From Streptomyces griseorubiginosus (GTDB lineage Bacteria; Actinomycetota; Actinomycetes; Streptomycetales; Streptomycetaceae): 36,690 nt of DNA. The DNA lies in assembly GCF_017614965.1 (NCBI RefSeq), contig NZ_WVUG01000056.1:1-36690 (forward strand), in the 5' to 3' direction. The notes under the pieces are model-generated. The model searched no databases and had not been told where the DNA came from. It was given only the letters and a program-made list of their open reading frames with translations. Made by a program: the position numbers and the translations under genes. How positions within the stretch are numbered: position 1 is the first letter of the stretch; every line of letters starts with the position of its first letter. Shown here piece after piece: positions 17,007 through 24,754 of this stretch.

Positions 17007-18320
17007 TCAGTCCCAGCGCGCCGAATCCGACCCCCAGCGCGTCGGCGGCCGCCGCCAGTCGACCGGCCCGCCCGTGAAGGACACGGGAGGCAGGGCGTAC
17101 CGCAGCGGTCCCAGTGCGCTGTTCGTCTCGGCGAGCCAGGGCCCCGGCCCGTCGTACGAGAGTTCCCCCGCCGGACCGGCCGTCACACCGTTCAGGAGCC
17201 ATTGGGCCGTTCGTGCCAGCGCCAGCCGCACGAACCTGCTGCCGCCCTCGGACGCCTGCTCGGTCAGCGCCCGCAGTACCGCGCCGGCCAGCAGATAGCC
17301 GGTCCCGTGGTCGAGGGCCTGTGCGGGCAGCGCCCCCGGCGCCTCCTTCGACCCCTCGACCGCCGCGATGCCGGTCGCGACCTGCACCAGGCTGTCGAAG
17401 CCCCGCCGCCCGGCCCAGGGCCCGTACGCACCCCAGGCCGACACCTGGGCGACGACGATCCCCGGCCGCCGCTCGGCCAGTGCCCGGGGCGAGAGCCCGA
17501 ACCGGTCCAGGGCGCCGGGCCGGTACCCGGTGACCACGACGTCCGCCCCGGCGAGCAGCTCCTCGAAGGCGGCCCGGTCCGCCGCCAGGTCCAGGAGCGC
17601 CGAGCGTTTCCCGAACCCCGTGTCGGCGTGCTGGTCGGGCAGTTCGGGCAGATCCGGGGGGTCCAGGCGCAGTACGTCCGCGCCGAGCAGGGCGAGGGTG
17701 CGGGTCGCGACCGGGCCGGCCAGCACCCGCGTCAGGTCCAGCACGCGGACCCCGGCGGCGGGCAGGAGGGGAGTGCCGTCGATCGGCGCGAGCACCCGCT
17801 CGCGGGCCTCGTCGAGCCGCTCGTGCTCGACGAGGGGCCGCCGCGCCACCTCGGCACCCTGCTCATGGGCGGCCCATTCCTCGGGCGTGCGCAGGGCCAC
17901 GGCCAGGCCCCCCGCCGCGTACACGGACTCCTCGACCTCCGCCGAGGTGCGCTCCGCGAGTGCCGCCTCGACGGCGCCCACGTCCTCGGGCACCCCCAGC
18001 ACGCCGAGCAGCCGCGACCGGTGGTGCGGATAGTTCGCATGCGTCCGCACCCAGCCGTCCGATGTCCGCCAGAACCGCGACAACGGCGCGAAGGTGACCG
18101 GCGCCCGTCCGTCGACCAGCACATGCCGCTCGCTGTGGAACGCGGTGGCGACGGCCCCGTCGTCCACCCGGACCTCGGGCACCCGGTCGAGCCCCGCCCG
18201 CAGCGCCGCCACTCCGGCTGCGGCCGAGGCGCACGACTCGACGCAGGCGCGCGCCAGCTCGCGTGCGGGAAGGCGCCCCTGGAGAGCGCCCTCCCGCACC
18301 ACTGTCTTGATTGCAGTCAT
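17007..18320 (-). CDS. Family III CoA transferase (CaiB/BaiF), apparent domain permutation
   Basis: 437 residues. The large-domain start motif GVRVLDLTRVLAGPVATRTL, which normally opens these proteins, begins only at residue 190. It is followed by NxK-type features (TGFGKRSALLDL), RRGFDSLVQVATGI, and ALDHGTGYLLAGAVLRAL in which Asp337 matches the catalytic aspartate. Residues 85-165 (RTSDGWVRTHANYPHH, then LAERTSAEVEESV, then RTPEEWAAHEQG) look like the small domain that usually follows the catalytic half. The C-terminus (LRYALPPVSFTGGPVDWRRPP) is the normal family ending. Enzymes of this family move CoA between organic acids or racemise methylacyl-CoAs. ATG at 18320 sits within a long dyad (separate entry). 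Substrate unknown. Confidence 0.83.
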   Translation of the reverse strand: MTAIKTVVREGALQGRLPARELARACVESCASAAAGVAALRAGLDRVPEVRVDDGAVATAFHSERHVLVDGRAPVTFAPLSRFWRTSDGWVRTHANYPHHRSRLLGVLGVPEDVGAVEAALAERTSAEVEESVYAAGGLAVALRTPEEWAAHEQGAEVARRPLVEHERLDEARERVLAPIDGTPLLPAAGVRVLDLTRVLAGPVATRTLALLGADVLRLDPPDLPELPDQHADTGFGKRSALLDLAADRAAFEELLAGADVVVTGYRPGALDRFGLSPRALAERRPGIVVAQVSAWGAYGPWAGRRGFDSLVQVATGIAAVEGSKEAPGALPAQALDHGTGYLLAGAVLRALTEQASEGGSRFVRLALARTAQWLLNGVTAGPAGELSYDGPGPWLAETNSALGPLRYALPPVSFTGGPVDWRRPPTRWGSDSARWD

Positions 18321-18350
18321 GACTGAACTATGCAGTATTGACTCAATCAA
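18307..18350. promoter_or_regulatory. Probable operator: 44-bp imperfect dyad over the CoA transferase start
   Basis: TTGATTG (18307-18313) mirrors CAATCAA (18344-18350). Inside, CAGTCATGACTG (18314-18325) is itself a perfect palindrome covering the start codon, and CAGTATTGACTC (18333-18344) is a related copy 19 bp away. A further perfect 6-bp repeat TATTGA/TCAATA lies at 18336-18352. The stretch is AT-rich against a very GC-rich background. The layout suggests two dimer sites for a repressor on the same DNA face. No regulator gene is adjacent, so the protein is unknown. Confidence 0.5.
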
Positions 18351-18393
18351 TATATGGACCGAGGGGATCCGTACCGTACAGACCCCGGCCGGG

Positions 18394-19920
18394 TTACTTC
18401 ACCGCGCGCAGAGCGCTCACGATGCCGAAGCCGTAGAAGCCGTTGACGCGCTTGCCGCCCACACAGGTCGCGTCCACCACGCCGTCGCCGTTCCCGTCGT
18501 ACGGGTCCGTCGGGCAGCCCGGGTTCACCGCCTCGGCCTTCAGCAGCGCCTGCAACTGGGACGGCGTCGCCCACGGGTGCGTCGACTTCAGCAGCGCGGC
18601 CACGGCCGCCACGTGCGGAGTCGCCATCGACGTGCCCTGGAGGTAGCCGTACTGGTTGTTGGGCAGCGTGGACAGGATGCGGCCGTTCTTCGACGGCGTG
18701 TCCGGGATCTGGTACTTGTCCCCGCCGGGCGCCGCGACGTCGACGACGCCGTAGCCGTAGCTGGAGTAGTACGACTTGGCGCCCTTGACGCCCGTCGCGC
18801 TGACCGTGACGACACCCGGTAGCTGGGTCGGCACGTCGAAGCACTCGTGCGGATCGACCGTACGGTTCACCGGCGTCGAGTCGTCCGGGCTGGAGGCGTC
18901 GACAAGGGCGTCCGAGTCGAGGTCGTCGTTGGAGTTGCCCGCCGCGGCGACATTGAGCGTGCCCTTGTGCTGGGCGTACAACTGGGCCCTGTTGACCGCG
19001 TCGACGATCGCGCGCTGATCGGGATCGTCCATGCAGTTGTACTGCCACGGATCAACGTAGTAGCTGTTGTTGGTGATCTCGACGCCGTGGTCGGCGGCGA
19101 ACACGAAGGCGCAGACGACGCTCTCCGGGAAGAACAACTGGTTCGCGTCCGGCTGGGCCACCGTGATGCCGGCGACCTTCACACCGGGCGCGACGCCCGC
19201 GACACCGATGCCGTTGCGAGCGGCGGCTATCTCGCCGGCCACGTGCGTGCCGTGGTAGTGGTCGGCGTCCACCGGCCGCCAGGAGCCGTACGTGGTGTCC
19301 GCCTTGCCGCTCACGCAGTTCGCGGACTGCGAGGGCGAGAAGTTCGGCGCTATGTCGGGGTGGGTGTCGTCGACGCCGACGTCGATGACCGCGACGGTCA
19401 CCTTCTTGCTGCCCGGGTCGATCGCGGCCGCCTTGTCGGCGCCGATCGCCCTCAGGTCCCACTGGTCGGCCTCGAGGGGCTCCTCGCCCGCCGTGGCGCT
19501 CTTCGCGAGCTTCGCCGACCCGGCCTTGGAGAGGTACTGCACCGCGCCCTCGTCCGTCGTCCCCGCCGCCTGCACCGGCGAGGTCCGCGAGGCGCCGGCG
19601 GACTGCACGCCGCGCACCTTGCGTATCTTCTTGGCGAAGTCGAGGTCCGTCGAGTGGACGACGATCACACCGATCCTGTCGTACGACACCACGACGGAAC
19701 CGCCGGCCGCCTTGATCGCCGCCTTGACCGACTTGATCGTGTAAGGGTCCGTCTTCGTGTTGACGAGGTAGGCGTAGGTGTCCGCGGCGGCTGCCTGGGA
19801 GGCGGACTCCGCGCGTGGGGCGGCCTGCGCGGCCGCGGGGAGGAAGCCGAGCGAGGCGGTCAGCGACAGCGCGACCGGCACCGCGAGGGCGAGCCGGCGT
19901 CTGGGACGCAGATGAGCCAT
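18394..19920 (-). CDS. Secreted S8 (subtilisin-like) serine protease
   Basis: 508 residues. Signal peptide 1-33: RPRRRL followed by a hydrophobic stretch and AQA-A. Propeptide of the I9 inhibitor type about residues 48-116 (YAYLVNTKTD, IGVIVVHSTDLDFAKKI). Catalytic triad: Asp180 in VAVIDVGVDDTHPDI, His223 in HGTHVAGEIAA, Ser431 in GTSMATPHVAA, with the oxyanion Asn in AAAGNSNDD. Near the C-terminus a Cys pair (469, 486) brackets an EF-hand-like calcium loop, DGNGDGVVD (475-483), unusual as a terminal element. GGAGA before the ATG is a good ribosome site. It is divergent from the DUF485 gene with 252 bp between them. Substrate unknown. Confidence 0.9.
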   Translation of the reverse strand: MAHLRPRRRLALAVPVALSLTASLGFLPAAAQAAPRAESASQAAAADTYAYLVNTKTDPYTIKSVKAAIKAAGGSVVVSYDRIGVIVVHSTDLDFAKKIRKVRGVQSAGASRTSPVQAAGTTDEGAVQYLSKAGSAKLAKSATAGEEPLEADQWDLRAIGADKAAAIDPGSKKVTVAVIDVGVDDTHPDIAPNFSPSQSANCVSGKADTTYGSWRPVDADHYHGTHVAGEIAAARNGIGVAGVAPGVKVAGITVAQPDANQLFFPESVVCAFVFAADHGVEITNNSYYVDPWQYNCMDDPDQRAIVDAVNRAQLYAQHKGTLNVAAAGNSNDDLDSDALVDASSPDDSTPVNRTVDPHECFDVPTQLPGVVTVSATGVKGAKSYYSSYGYGVVDVAAPGGDKYQIPDTPSKNGRILSTLPNNQYGYLQGTSMATPHVAAVAALLKSTHPWATPSQLQALLKAEAVNPGCPTDPYDGNGDGVVDATCVGGKRVNGFYGFGIVSALRAVK

Positions 19921-20172
19921 GGGGTCTCCACATCATCCGGATACGAAAACGGCCCGAGACACAGGTGGTGCTCGGGCAGGTACATGACGGGCGGTCCAGG
20001 GCGAAAACTATCCTCCGAAGTCCCTGGTCAGCAATGAGTTCCTCAAGGTCGGTCCGGAAAGAGGTCAAGGACGTTGAACCTGTCCTCGCGTGGCGCCGTG
20101 ACCTTGGACAGGGAACGCGAGGACACTCGCCCCGACCCCGTCCCGCCCGCACCCGCAACGCGAGGAGACTCC

Positions 20173-20529
20173 GTGGCCACCGAGACACCGCCCCCCTCGA
20201 ATACCCAGGCCCAACTCCCCTCCACCGAGGAGTTCGTGACGGTGCAGGAGAGCGCGGAGTTCGGTGAACTGCGCCGCTCCCACCGCTCGTTCGCCTTCCC
20301 GCTCACCATCGGCTTCATCGCCTGGTACCTGCTGTACGTCCTGCTGTCGAACTACGCGGACGATTTCATGGGCACCCAGGTGGTCGGCAACATCAACGTG
20401 GCCCTCGTCCTGGGTCTCGCCCAGTTCCTGACCACGTTCCTGATCGCCTGGTGGTACTCGCGGCACGCCGCCGCCAAGCTCGACCCCAAGGCCGAGGCCA
20501 TCAAGACCCGGATGGAGGGCGGCGCATGA
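20173..20529 (+). CDS. DUF485 membrane protein, partner of the acetate symporter (YjcH-like)
   Basis: 118 residues, two membrane helices (FAFPLTIGFIAWYLLYVLLS and INVALVLGLAQFLTTFLIAWWYS) with a short soluble N-terminus containing FGELRRSHRSFAFP, the DUF485 opening motif, and a HAAAKLDPKAEAIK tail. DUF485 proteins are encoded directly upstream of ActP/MctC symporters, as yjcH is in E. coli. Start GTG at 20173 was chosen because GAGGAG lies 5 bases before it; codons further upstream (to a TTG at 20074) show weaker coding character. The stop overlaps the symporter ATG (ATGA). The 252-bp region before it (19921-20172) must hold divergent promoters; I could not pick them out confidently. Confidence 0.86.
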   Translation: MATETPPPSNTQAQLPSTEEFVTVQESAEFGELRRSHRSFAFPLTIGFIAWYLLYVLLSNYADDFMGTQVVGNINVALVLGLAQFLTTFLIAWWYSRHAAAKLDPKAEAIKTRMEGGA

Positions 20530-22151
20530 GCCCCGCGCAGCACACCCTGCTCGCCGCGGGCGAGGCGAGCCAGCACCGCCCGCTGATCATCACCCTGTTC
20601 GCGGTGTTCGTCGCCGCGACCCTCGTCATCACCGTCTGGGCCGGCCGGCAGACCAAGGACGCCGCCGACTTCTACGCCGGCGGACGCCAGTTCACCGGCT
20701 TCCAGAACGGCCTCGCCGTCTCCGGCGACTACATGTCCGCCGCGTCCTTCCTCGGCATCGCCGGCGCCATCGCCCTCTTCGGCTACGACGGCTTCCTGTA
20801 CTCCATCGGCTTCCTGGTCGCCTGGCTGGTCGCCCTGCTCCTGGTCGCCGAACCGCTGCGCAACTCCGGCCGCTACACCATGGGCGACGTCCTCGCCTAC
20901 CGCATGCGCCAGCGCCCGGTCCGCACGGCGGCCGGTACGTCCACCATCGTCGTCTCGATCTTCTACCTGCTGGCCCAGATGGCGGGCGCGGGCGTCCTGG
21001 TCTCCCTGCTGCTCGGCATCACCAGCGACGGCGGCAAGATCGGCATCGTCGCCCTGGTCGGCGTCCTGATGATCGTGTACGTCACCATCGGCGGCATGAA
21101 GGGCACCACCTGGGTGCAGATGGTCAAGGCGGTCCTGCTGATCGCGGGCGCGCTGCTGCTGACCTTCCTGGTCCTGCTGAAGTTCCACTTCAACGTCTCC
21201 GACCTGCTCGGCTCCGCCGCCGACAACAGCGGCAAGGGCGCCGCCTTCCTGGAACCCGGCCTGAAGTACGGCGCCACGGGCACCACCAAGCTGGACTTCA
21301 TCTCCCTCGGCATCGCCCTGGTCCTGGGCACCGCCGGCCTGCCGCACATCCTGATCCGCTTCTACACGGTGCCGACCGCCAAGGCCGCCCGTAAGTCCGT
21401 GATCTGGGCGATCGGCCTGATCGGCGCCTTCTACCTGATGACCCTCGCCCTCGGCTTCGGCGCCGCCGCGCTGATCAAGCCCGACGAGATCATCGCCTCC
21501 AACAAGGCGGGCAACACGGCCGCACCCCTGCTCGCCCTGCACCTCGGGGGCGTGGACTCCAACTGGGGCGCGATCCTGCTCGCCACCATCTCCGCGGTCG
21601 CGTTCGCCACGATCCTCGCGGTCGTCGCGGGCCTGACCCTGGCCTCGTCCTCCTCCTTCGCGCACGACATCTACGCGAACGTCATCAGGAAGGGCCAGGC
21701 CACCGAGAAGCAGGAGATCGGCGCGGCCCGCTGGGCGACCGTCGGCATCGGCGCGGTCTCCATCGTCCTCGGCGCCCTCGCCCGCGACCTGAACGTGGCC
21801 GGCCTGGTCGCCCTGGCCTTCGCGGTCGCCGCCTCGGCCAACCTGCCCACGATCCTCTACAGCCTCTTCTGGAAGCGGTTCACCACCTCCGGAGCCCTGT
21901 GGTCGATCTACGGCGGCCTGGTCACCGCGGTCGGCCTGGTGCTGTTCTCGCCGGTCGTCTCGGGCAAGCCGACGTCGATGTTCCCGGACGTCGACTTCCA
22001 CTGGTTCCCGCTGGAGAACCCCGGCATCATCTCGATCCCGGTCGGCTTCCTGCTCGGCATCCTCGGCACCTACCTCTCCAAGGAGGAGCCGGACGCCGGC
22101 AAGTACGCCGAACTGGAGGTCCGGTCCCTCACCGGCACCGGAGCCCACTGA
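20526..22151 (+). CDS. actP: Cation/acetate symporter (sodium:solute symporter family, ActP/MctC type)
   Basis: 541 residues, 13 predicted membrane helices. SSS-family signatures: DAADFYAGGRQFTGFQNGLA, SGDYMSAASFLGIAGAIAL, YIGF-type motif GYDGFLYSIGFLVAWL, TMGDVLAYRMRQRPVR, and GTAGLPHILIRFYTVP, which is typical of the acetate/monocarboxylate group. Related proteins import acetate, propionate or pyruvate with Na+ or H+. Translation is coupled to the DUF485 gene. A strong hairpin at 22176-22209 follows. The symbol is used in the broad family sense; in actinobacteria the equivalent is often called MctC. Confidence 0.88.
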   Translation: MSPAQHTLLAAGEASQHRPLIITLFAVFVAATLVITVWAGRQTKDAADFYAGGRQFTGFQNGLAVSGDYMSAASFLGIAGAIALFGYDGFLYSIGFLVAWLVALLLVAEPLRNSGRYTMGDVLAYRMRQRPVRTAAGTSTIVVSIFYLLAQMAGAGVLVSLLLGITSDGGKIGIVALVGVLMIVYVTIGGMKGTTWVQMVKAVLLIAGALLLTFLVLLKFHFNVSDLLGSAADNSGKGAAFLEPGLKYGATGTTKLDFISLGIALVLGTAGLPHILIRFYTVPTAKAARKSVIWAIGLIGAFYLMTLALGFGAAALIKPDEIIASNKAGNTAAPLLALHLGGVDSNWGAILLATISAVAFATILAVVAGLTLASSSSFAHDIYANVIRKGQATEKQEIGAARWATVGIGAVSIVLGALARDLNVAGLVALAFAVAASANLPTILYSLFWKRFTTSGALWSIYGGLVTAVGLVLFSPVVSGKPTSMFPDVDFHWFPLENPGIISIPVGFLLGILGTYLSKEEPDAGKYAELEVRSLTGTGAH

Positions 22152-22175
22152 GAAACCCCGCACCACCCCCTCCCG

Positions 22176-22209
22176 GCGGCCGCGTCGTAGATCCCTACGA
22201 CGCGGCCGC
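22176..22209 (+). terminator. Strong hairpin terminator after actP
   Basis: GCGGCCGCGTCGTAG (22176-22190), loop ATCC, CTACGACGCGGCCGC (22195-22209): 15 perfect base pairs, starting 24 bp after the actP stop. There is no T-run, as is usual for Streptomyces terminators. Confidence 0.8.
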
Positions 22210-22233
22210 GCCGCACCTCGTGGGATCGGGCCG

Positions 22234-22262
22234 CTGTCGTTGTCAGTCGTGTCACGTAGGCT
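22234..22262 (+). promoter_or_regulatory. Possible moaA promoter
   Basis: TAGGCT at 22257-22262 matches the common Streptomyces -10 form. The hexamer 17 bp upstream, CTGTCG (22234-22239), is a poor -35. It lies between the actP terminator and moaA, about 70 bp before the moaA start. Weak evidence, based on position and the -10 only. Confidence 0.35.
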
Positions 22263-22333
22263 CGCAAGTGACAGGAAAAGACCCGACGGCGCTGATCCGC
22301 CCGCGCCGAACCGCTACGAGGGAGGGGGCCCAC

Positions 22334-23323
22334 GTGCTCATCGACACCTACGGCCGAGTGGCCACCGACCTGAGGGTCTCGCTGACCGACCGGTGCAACC
22401 TCCGCTGTACGTACTGCATGCCCGAGGAGGGCCTGCAGTGGCTGGCCAAGCCCGACCTGCTCACGGACGACGAGATCGTCCGCCTCATCGACATCGCAGT
22501 CACCTCACTGGGCATCGAGGAGGTCCGCTTCACCGGCGGCGAGCCCCTGCTGCGCCCCGGCCTGGTCGGCATCGTGGAGCGCGTCGCCCGGCTGGACCCC
22601 CGCCCCCAGATGTCCCTCACCACCAACGGCATCGGCCTGAGGCGCACCGCGACGGCCCTGAAGGCGGCCGGCCTGGACCGGGTCAACGTCTCCCTGGACA
22701 CCCTGCGCCCGGACGTCTTCAAGACCCTCACCCGCCGCAACCGCCACCAGGACGTCCTCGACGGCCTCGAAGCCGCCCGCGAGGCCGGACTGACCCCGGT
22801 GAAGGTCAACTCGGTCCTGATGCCCGGCCTGAACGACGACGAGGCCCCGGACCTGCTGGCCTGGGCCGTCGCGCACGACTACGAACTGCGCTTCATCGAG
22901 CAGATGCCCCTGGACGCCCAGCACGGCTGGAAGCGCGAGGGCATGGTCACGGCGGGCGACATCCTGGCCTCCCTGCGGACCCGCTTCGACCTCACCCCCG
23001 AGGGCGCGGACGAGCGCGGCTCGGCCCCCGCCGAGCGTTGGCTGGTCGACGGCGGCCCGCACCGCGTGGGCGTCATCGCCTCCGTCACCCGCCCCTTCTG
23101 CGCGGCCTGCGACCGCACCCGCCTCACCGCCGACGGCCAGATACGCACCTGCCTGTTCGCCCGGGAGGAGACCGACCTGCGGGCCGCCCTGCGCGACGGC
23201 TCCCCGGACGAGGAGATCGCCCGCGTCTGGCGCCTGGCGATGTGGGGCAAGAAGGCGGGCGCCGGCCTGGACGACCCGTCCTTCGTCCAGCCGGACAGGC
23301 CGATGTCGGCGATCGGCGGTTGA
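22334..23323 (+). CDS. moaA: GTP 3',8-cyclase MoaA (molybdenum cofactor biosynthesis)
   Basis: 329 residues. Radical SAM cluster CNLRCTYC (C21, C25, C28) near the N-terminus, SAM-binding GGEPLLRP, and the C-terminal second 4Fe-4S site PFCAACDRTRLTADGQIRTC. The chain ends in the GG dipeptide (SAIGG) needed for activity. The enzyme converts GTP to 3',8-cyclo-GTP, the first step toward molybdopterin. GTG at 22334 is preceded by GGAGGGGG. No other moa gene is nearby; stand-alone moaA is normal in Streptomyces. It runs toward the small zinc protein gene with only 8 bp between stops. Confidence 0.95.
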   Translation: MLIDTYGRVATDLRVSLTDRCNLRCTYCMPEEGLQWLAKPDLLTDDEIVRLIDIAVTSLGIEEVRFTGGEPLLRPGLVGIVERVARLDPRPQMSLTTNGIGLRRTATALKAAGLDRVNVSLDTLRPDVFKTLTRRNRHQDVLDGLEAAREAGLTPVKVNSVLMPGLNDDEAPDLLAWAVAHDYELRFIEQMPLDAQHGWKREGMVTAGDILASLRTRFDLTPEGADERGSAPAERWLVDGGPHRVGVIASVTRPFCAACDRTRLTADGQIRTCLFAREETDLRAALRDGSPDEEIARVWRLAMWGKKAGAGLDDPSFVQPDRPMSAIGG

Positions 23324-23331
23324 CCGGCGGG

Positions 23332-23562
23332 TTATCGGCGGTCAGGCCCGGCGGCCGCCTCCCACTCCGGGAGCGGCACGACGTCCTTCAGGAACCCCCG
23401 CACCCCGAGGAACTGCGACAGATGCTCCCGGTGCTCCTCACACGCGAGCCAGGTCTTGCGCCGCTCCGGCGTGTGGATCTTCGGATTGTTCCACGCCAGC
23501 ACCCACACGGCGGCGACACGGCAGCCTTTGGCGGAGCAGATGGGGGTGGTCTCGTCACTCAC
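23332..23562 (-). CDS. Small conserved zinc-knuckle protein, function unknown
   Basis: 76 residues from a GTG. Two Cys/His pairs, CSAKGC (residues 9-14) and WLACEEHREHLSQFL (C41, H44), suggest one zinc site; WVLAWNNPKIHTPERRK between them is highly charged. I recall that closely similar Streptomyces proteins sometimes carry the name acetone carboxylase, which this length and content do not support. It is convergent with moaA and lies downstream of a structured leader (23587-23665). No clear Shine-Dalgarno is visible within 12 bases of the GTG. Function not known. Confidence 0.72.
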   Translation of the reverse strand: MSDETTPICSAKGCRVAAVWVLAWNNPKIHTPERRKTWLACEEHREHLSQFLGVRGFLKDVVPLPEWEAAAGPDRR

Positions 23563-23586
23563 AGATTCGTCTCACAACCGCTGCAC

Positions 23587-23665
23587 AAAAGGCGACGCCG
23601 AGCAGCCACGGGGGGAGCTGCCCGGCGTCGGTCCGTCGCTCCGACGGGGGATGCGGAGCGCCTAC
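23587..23665 (-). ncRNA. Candidate structured RNA: two hairpins with C-rich loops and a T-run (6C-like)
   Basis: Read on the minus strand, hairpin 1 is CGCTCCG, loop CATCCCCCGT, CGGAGCG (23660 to 23637). Hairpin 2 is a 13-bp stem with one mismatch, GACGCCGGGCAGC, loop TCCCCCCGTG, GCTGCTCGGCGTC (23629 to 23594), followed by GCCTTTTG. Two consecutive hairpins with five and six cytosines in the loops and a final terminator resemble the described 6C RNA architecture of actinobacteria. A perfect short palindrome, ACGGGT-A-ACCCGT, lies just upstream (about 23677-23689). It could be an independent small RNA or an attenuator of the 76-residue gene. No consensus promoter was identified. Confidence 0.45.
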
Positions 23666-23775
23666 GAAGTATGTCACGGGTAACCCGTCGCCCGGCACTG
23701 GAACAACATGATTGATCTGAGCTTTTCTTGAGCTTGGCGCGTAGTCGCCTTCCGCTTGTGACACCCGCGCGCCGC

Positions 23776-24174
23776 TCAGGCCCAGTCGCGCGGCTCGCTT
23801 CGTACGCCCGGCCCGGGCTCCGTCGTGACATCTTCCGGGACGGGTTCCGTGAAACCGTCATTCGTCCGTGACGATGTGATCATCGGCCGCATCGGCACGG
23901 TCACGAACGTCGTGGGAAGCGACGGCGCGTTCTCCCGCCCCGCGTTCGCGATCACCACCGCGATATAGGGCAGCACCGCTCCCAGGACCAACGCCACGAT
24001 CGCGACGGGCCGTTCGACGTTCCACAGCGAGGCCGCGAGAATCACCGCCACCGTACGGATCGACATCGAGATCACGTACCGCCGCTGCCGGCCGCGTACG
24101 TCCTCGTGGAGTCCCGTCCGGGCCCCGGTGATCCGGAACACCTGGCCGTTGCCACCGCCATGCTGCTTCCGCAT
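23776..24174 (-). CDS. DUF3099 membrane protein
   Basis: 132 residues. The DUF3099 core runs about 14-80: FRITGARTGLHEDVRGRQRR, then two helices ISMSIRTVAVILAASLWNVE and VAIVALVLGAVLPYIAVVIAN, then GREN. The C-terminal 50 residues are polar and acidic (EPVPEDVTTEPGPG), probably disordered in the cytoplasm. GGTGGA lies 5 bases before the chosen ATG at 24174. Members are common in actinobacteria and uncharacterised. It is divergent from the GlsB-type gene; the 245 bp between (24175-24419) contain a 9-bp inverted repeat around CGTACGGCG/CGCCGTACG but no promoter I can support. Confidence 0.8.
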   Translation of the reverse strand: MRKQHGGGNGQVFRITGARTGLHEDVRGRQRRYVISMSIRTVAVILAASLWNVERPVAIVALVLGAVLPYIAVVIANAGRENAPSLPTTFVTVPMRPMITSSRTNDGFTEPVPEDVTTEPGPGVRSEPRDWA

Positions 24175-24419
24175 CACATTCCACCATCCGCCCGCATCGG
24201 CCCCGCACCGCCCCGTGCCCGGTCCGACCCCGGTCGGGGTACGAGGTCCGGACCACTCCCACGTTACGCCGCGCCTGCGTCGCCTACGAGACCGGGTCAC
24301 CTCCCGCCTGGACGACCGGCATCGGCCGTAGCGCGTACGGCGGCACCCGACATGCGCCGTACGGCGTACGGGCGAAGACTGACCCTAGTGCTCACCTCGA
24401 GCCGTACAAGGAGGCAGTC

Positions 24420-24698
24420 ATGGGCTGGTTGTGGGCGATCATCGTGGGATTCGTGCTGGGCCTGATCGCCAAGGCGATCATCCCCGGCAAGCAGCACAGT
24501 CCCCTCTGGCTGACCACCATCTGCGGGATGCTCGGCGCGATCGTCGGCAACGCGATCGCACGCGCCGTCGGGGTGGAGTCGACCCCCGGCATCGACTGGA
24601 GCCGCCACGCCTTCCAGCTCGTGGCCGCGATCATCATCGTCTTCGTGGTCGACATGCTGTACATGGCGACGCTGGGCAAGCGCAAACAGACGGCCTGA
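24420..24698 (+). CDS. GlsB/YeaQ/YmgE family stress-response membrane protein
   Basis: 92 residues, three helices (MGWLWAIIVGFVLGLIAKAI, ICGMLGAIVGNAIARAVG and FQLVAAIIIVFVVDMLYM). The first two carry the glycine pattern of transglycosylase-associated proteins, with PGKQ after helix 1. Members are induced by osmotic or envelope stress in several bacteria; the molecular role is unclear. AAGGAGG 6 bases before the ATG is an ideal ribosome site. A long terminator hairpin follows directly. Confidence 0.88.
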   Translation: MGWLWAIIVGFVLGLIAKAIIPGKQHSPLWLTTICGMLGAIVGNAIARAVGVESTPGIDWSRHAFQLVAAIIIVFVVDMLYMATLGKRKQTA

Positions 24699-24704
24699 CA
24701 GAAC

Positions 24705-24744
24705 AGGGCCGGGCTTCCATGGCGGTCCATGGAAGCCCGGCCCT
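24705..24744. terminator. Bidirectional terminator between glsB-type gene and tyrS
   Basis: Arms 24705-24722 (AGGGCCGGGCTTCCATGG) and 24727-24744 pair perfectly over 18 bp with a CGGT loop. It sits between two convergent stops (24698 and 24755), so it can serve both strands. Confidence 0.9.
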
Positions 24745-24754
24745 TGTCCGTCGA

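Noticed and set aside
16341..18326. 661-codon open frame on the plus strand
   Set aside because: Antisense shadow of the CopD-like and CoA transferase genes; low-complexity Arg/Pro/Gly content and no recognisable domain.
20352..22166. 604-codon minus-strand frame opposite the symporter
   Set aside because: Gly/Asp/Gln-rich shadow; the plus strand has a clear 13-helix symporter with coupled upstream gene.
23332..23562. Acetone carboxylase
   Set aside because: This label is sometimes attached to similar proteins, but 76 residues with a Cys/His knuckle cannot be that multi-subunit enzyme.
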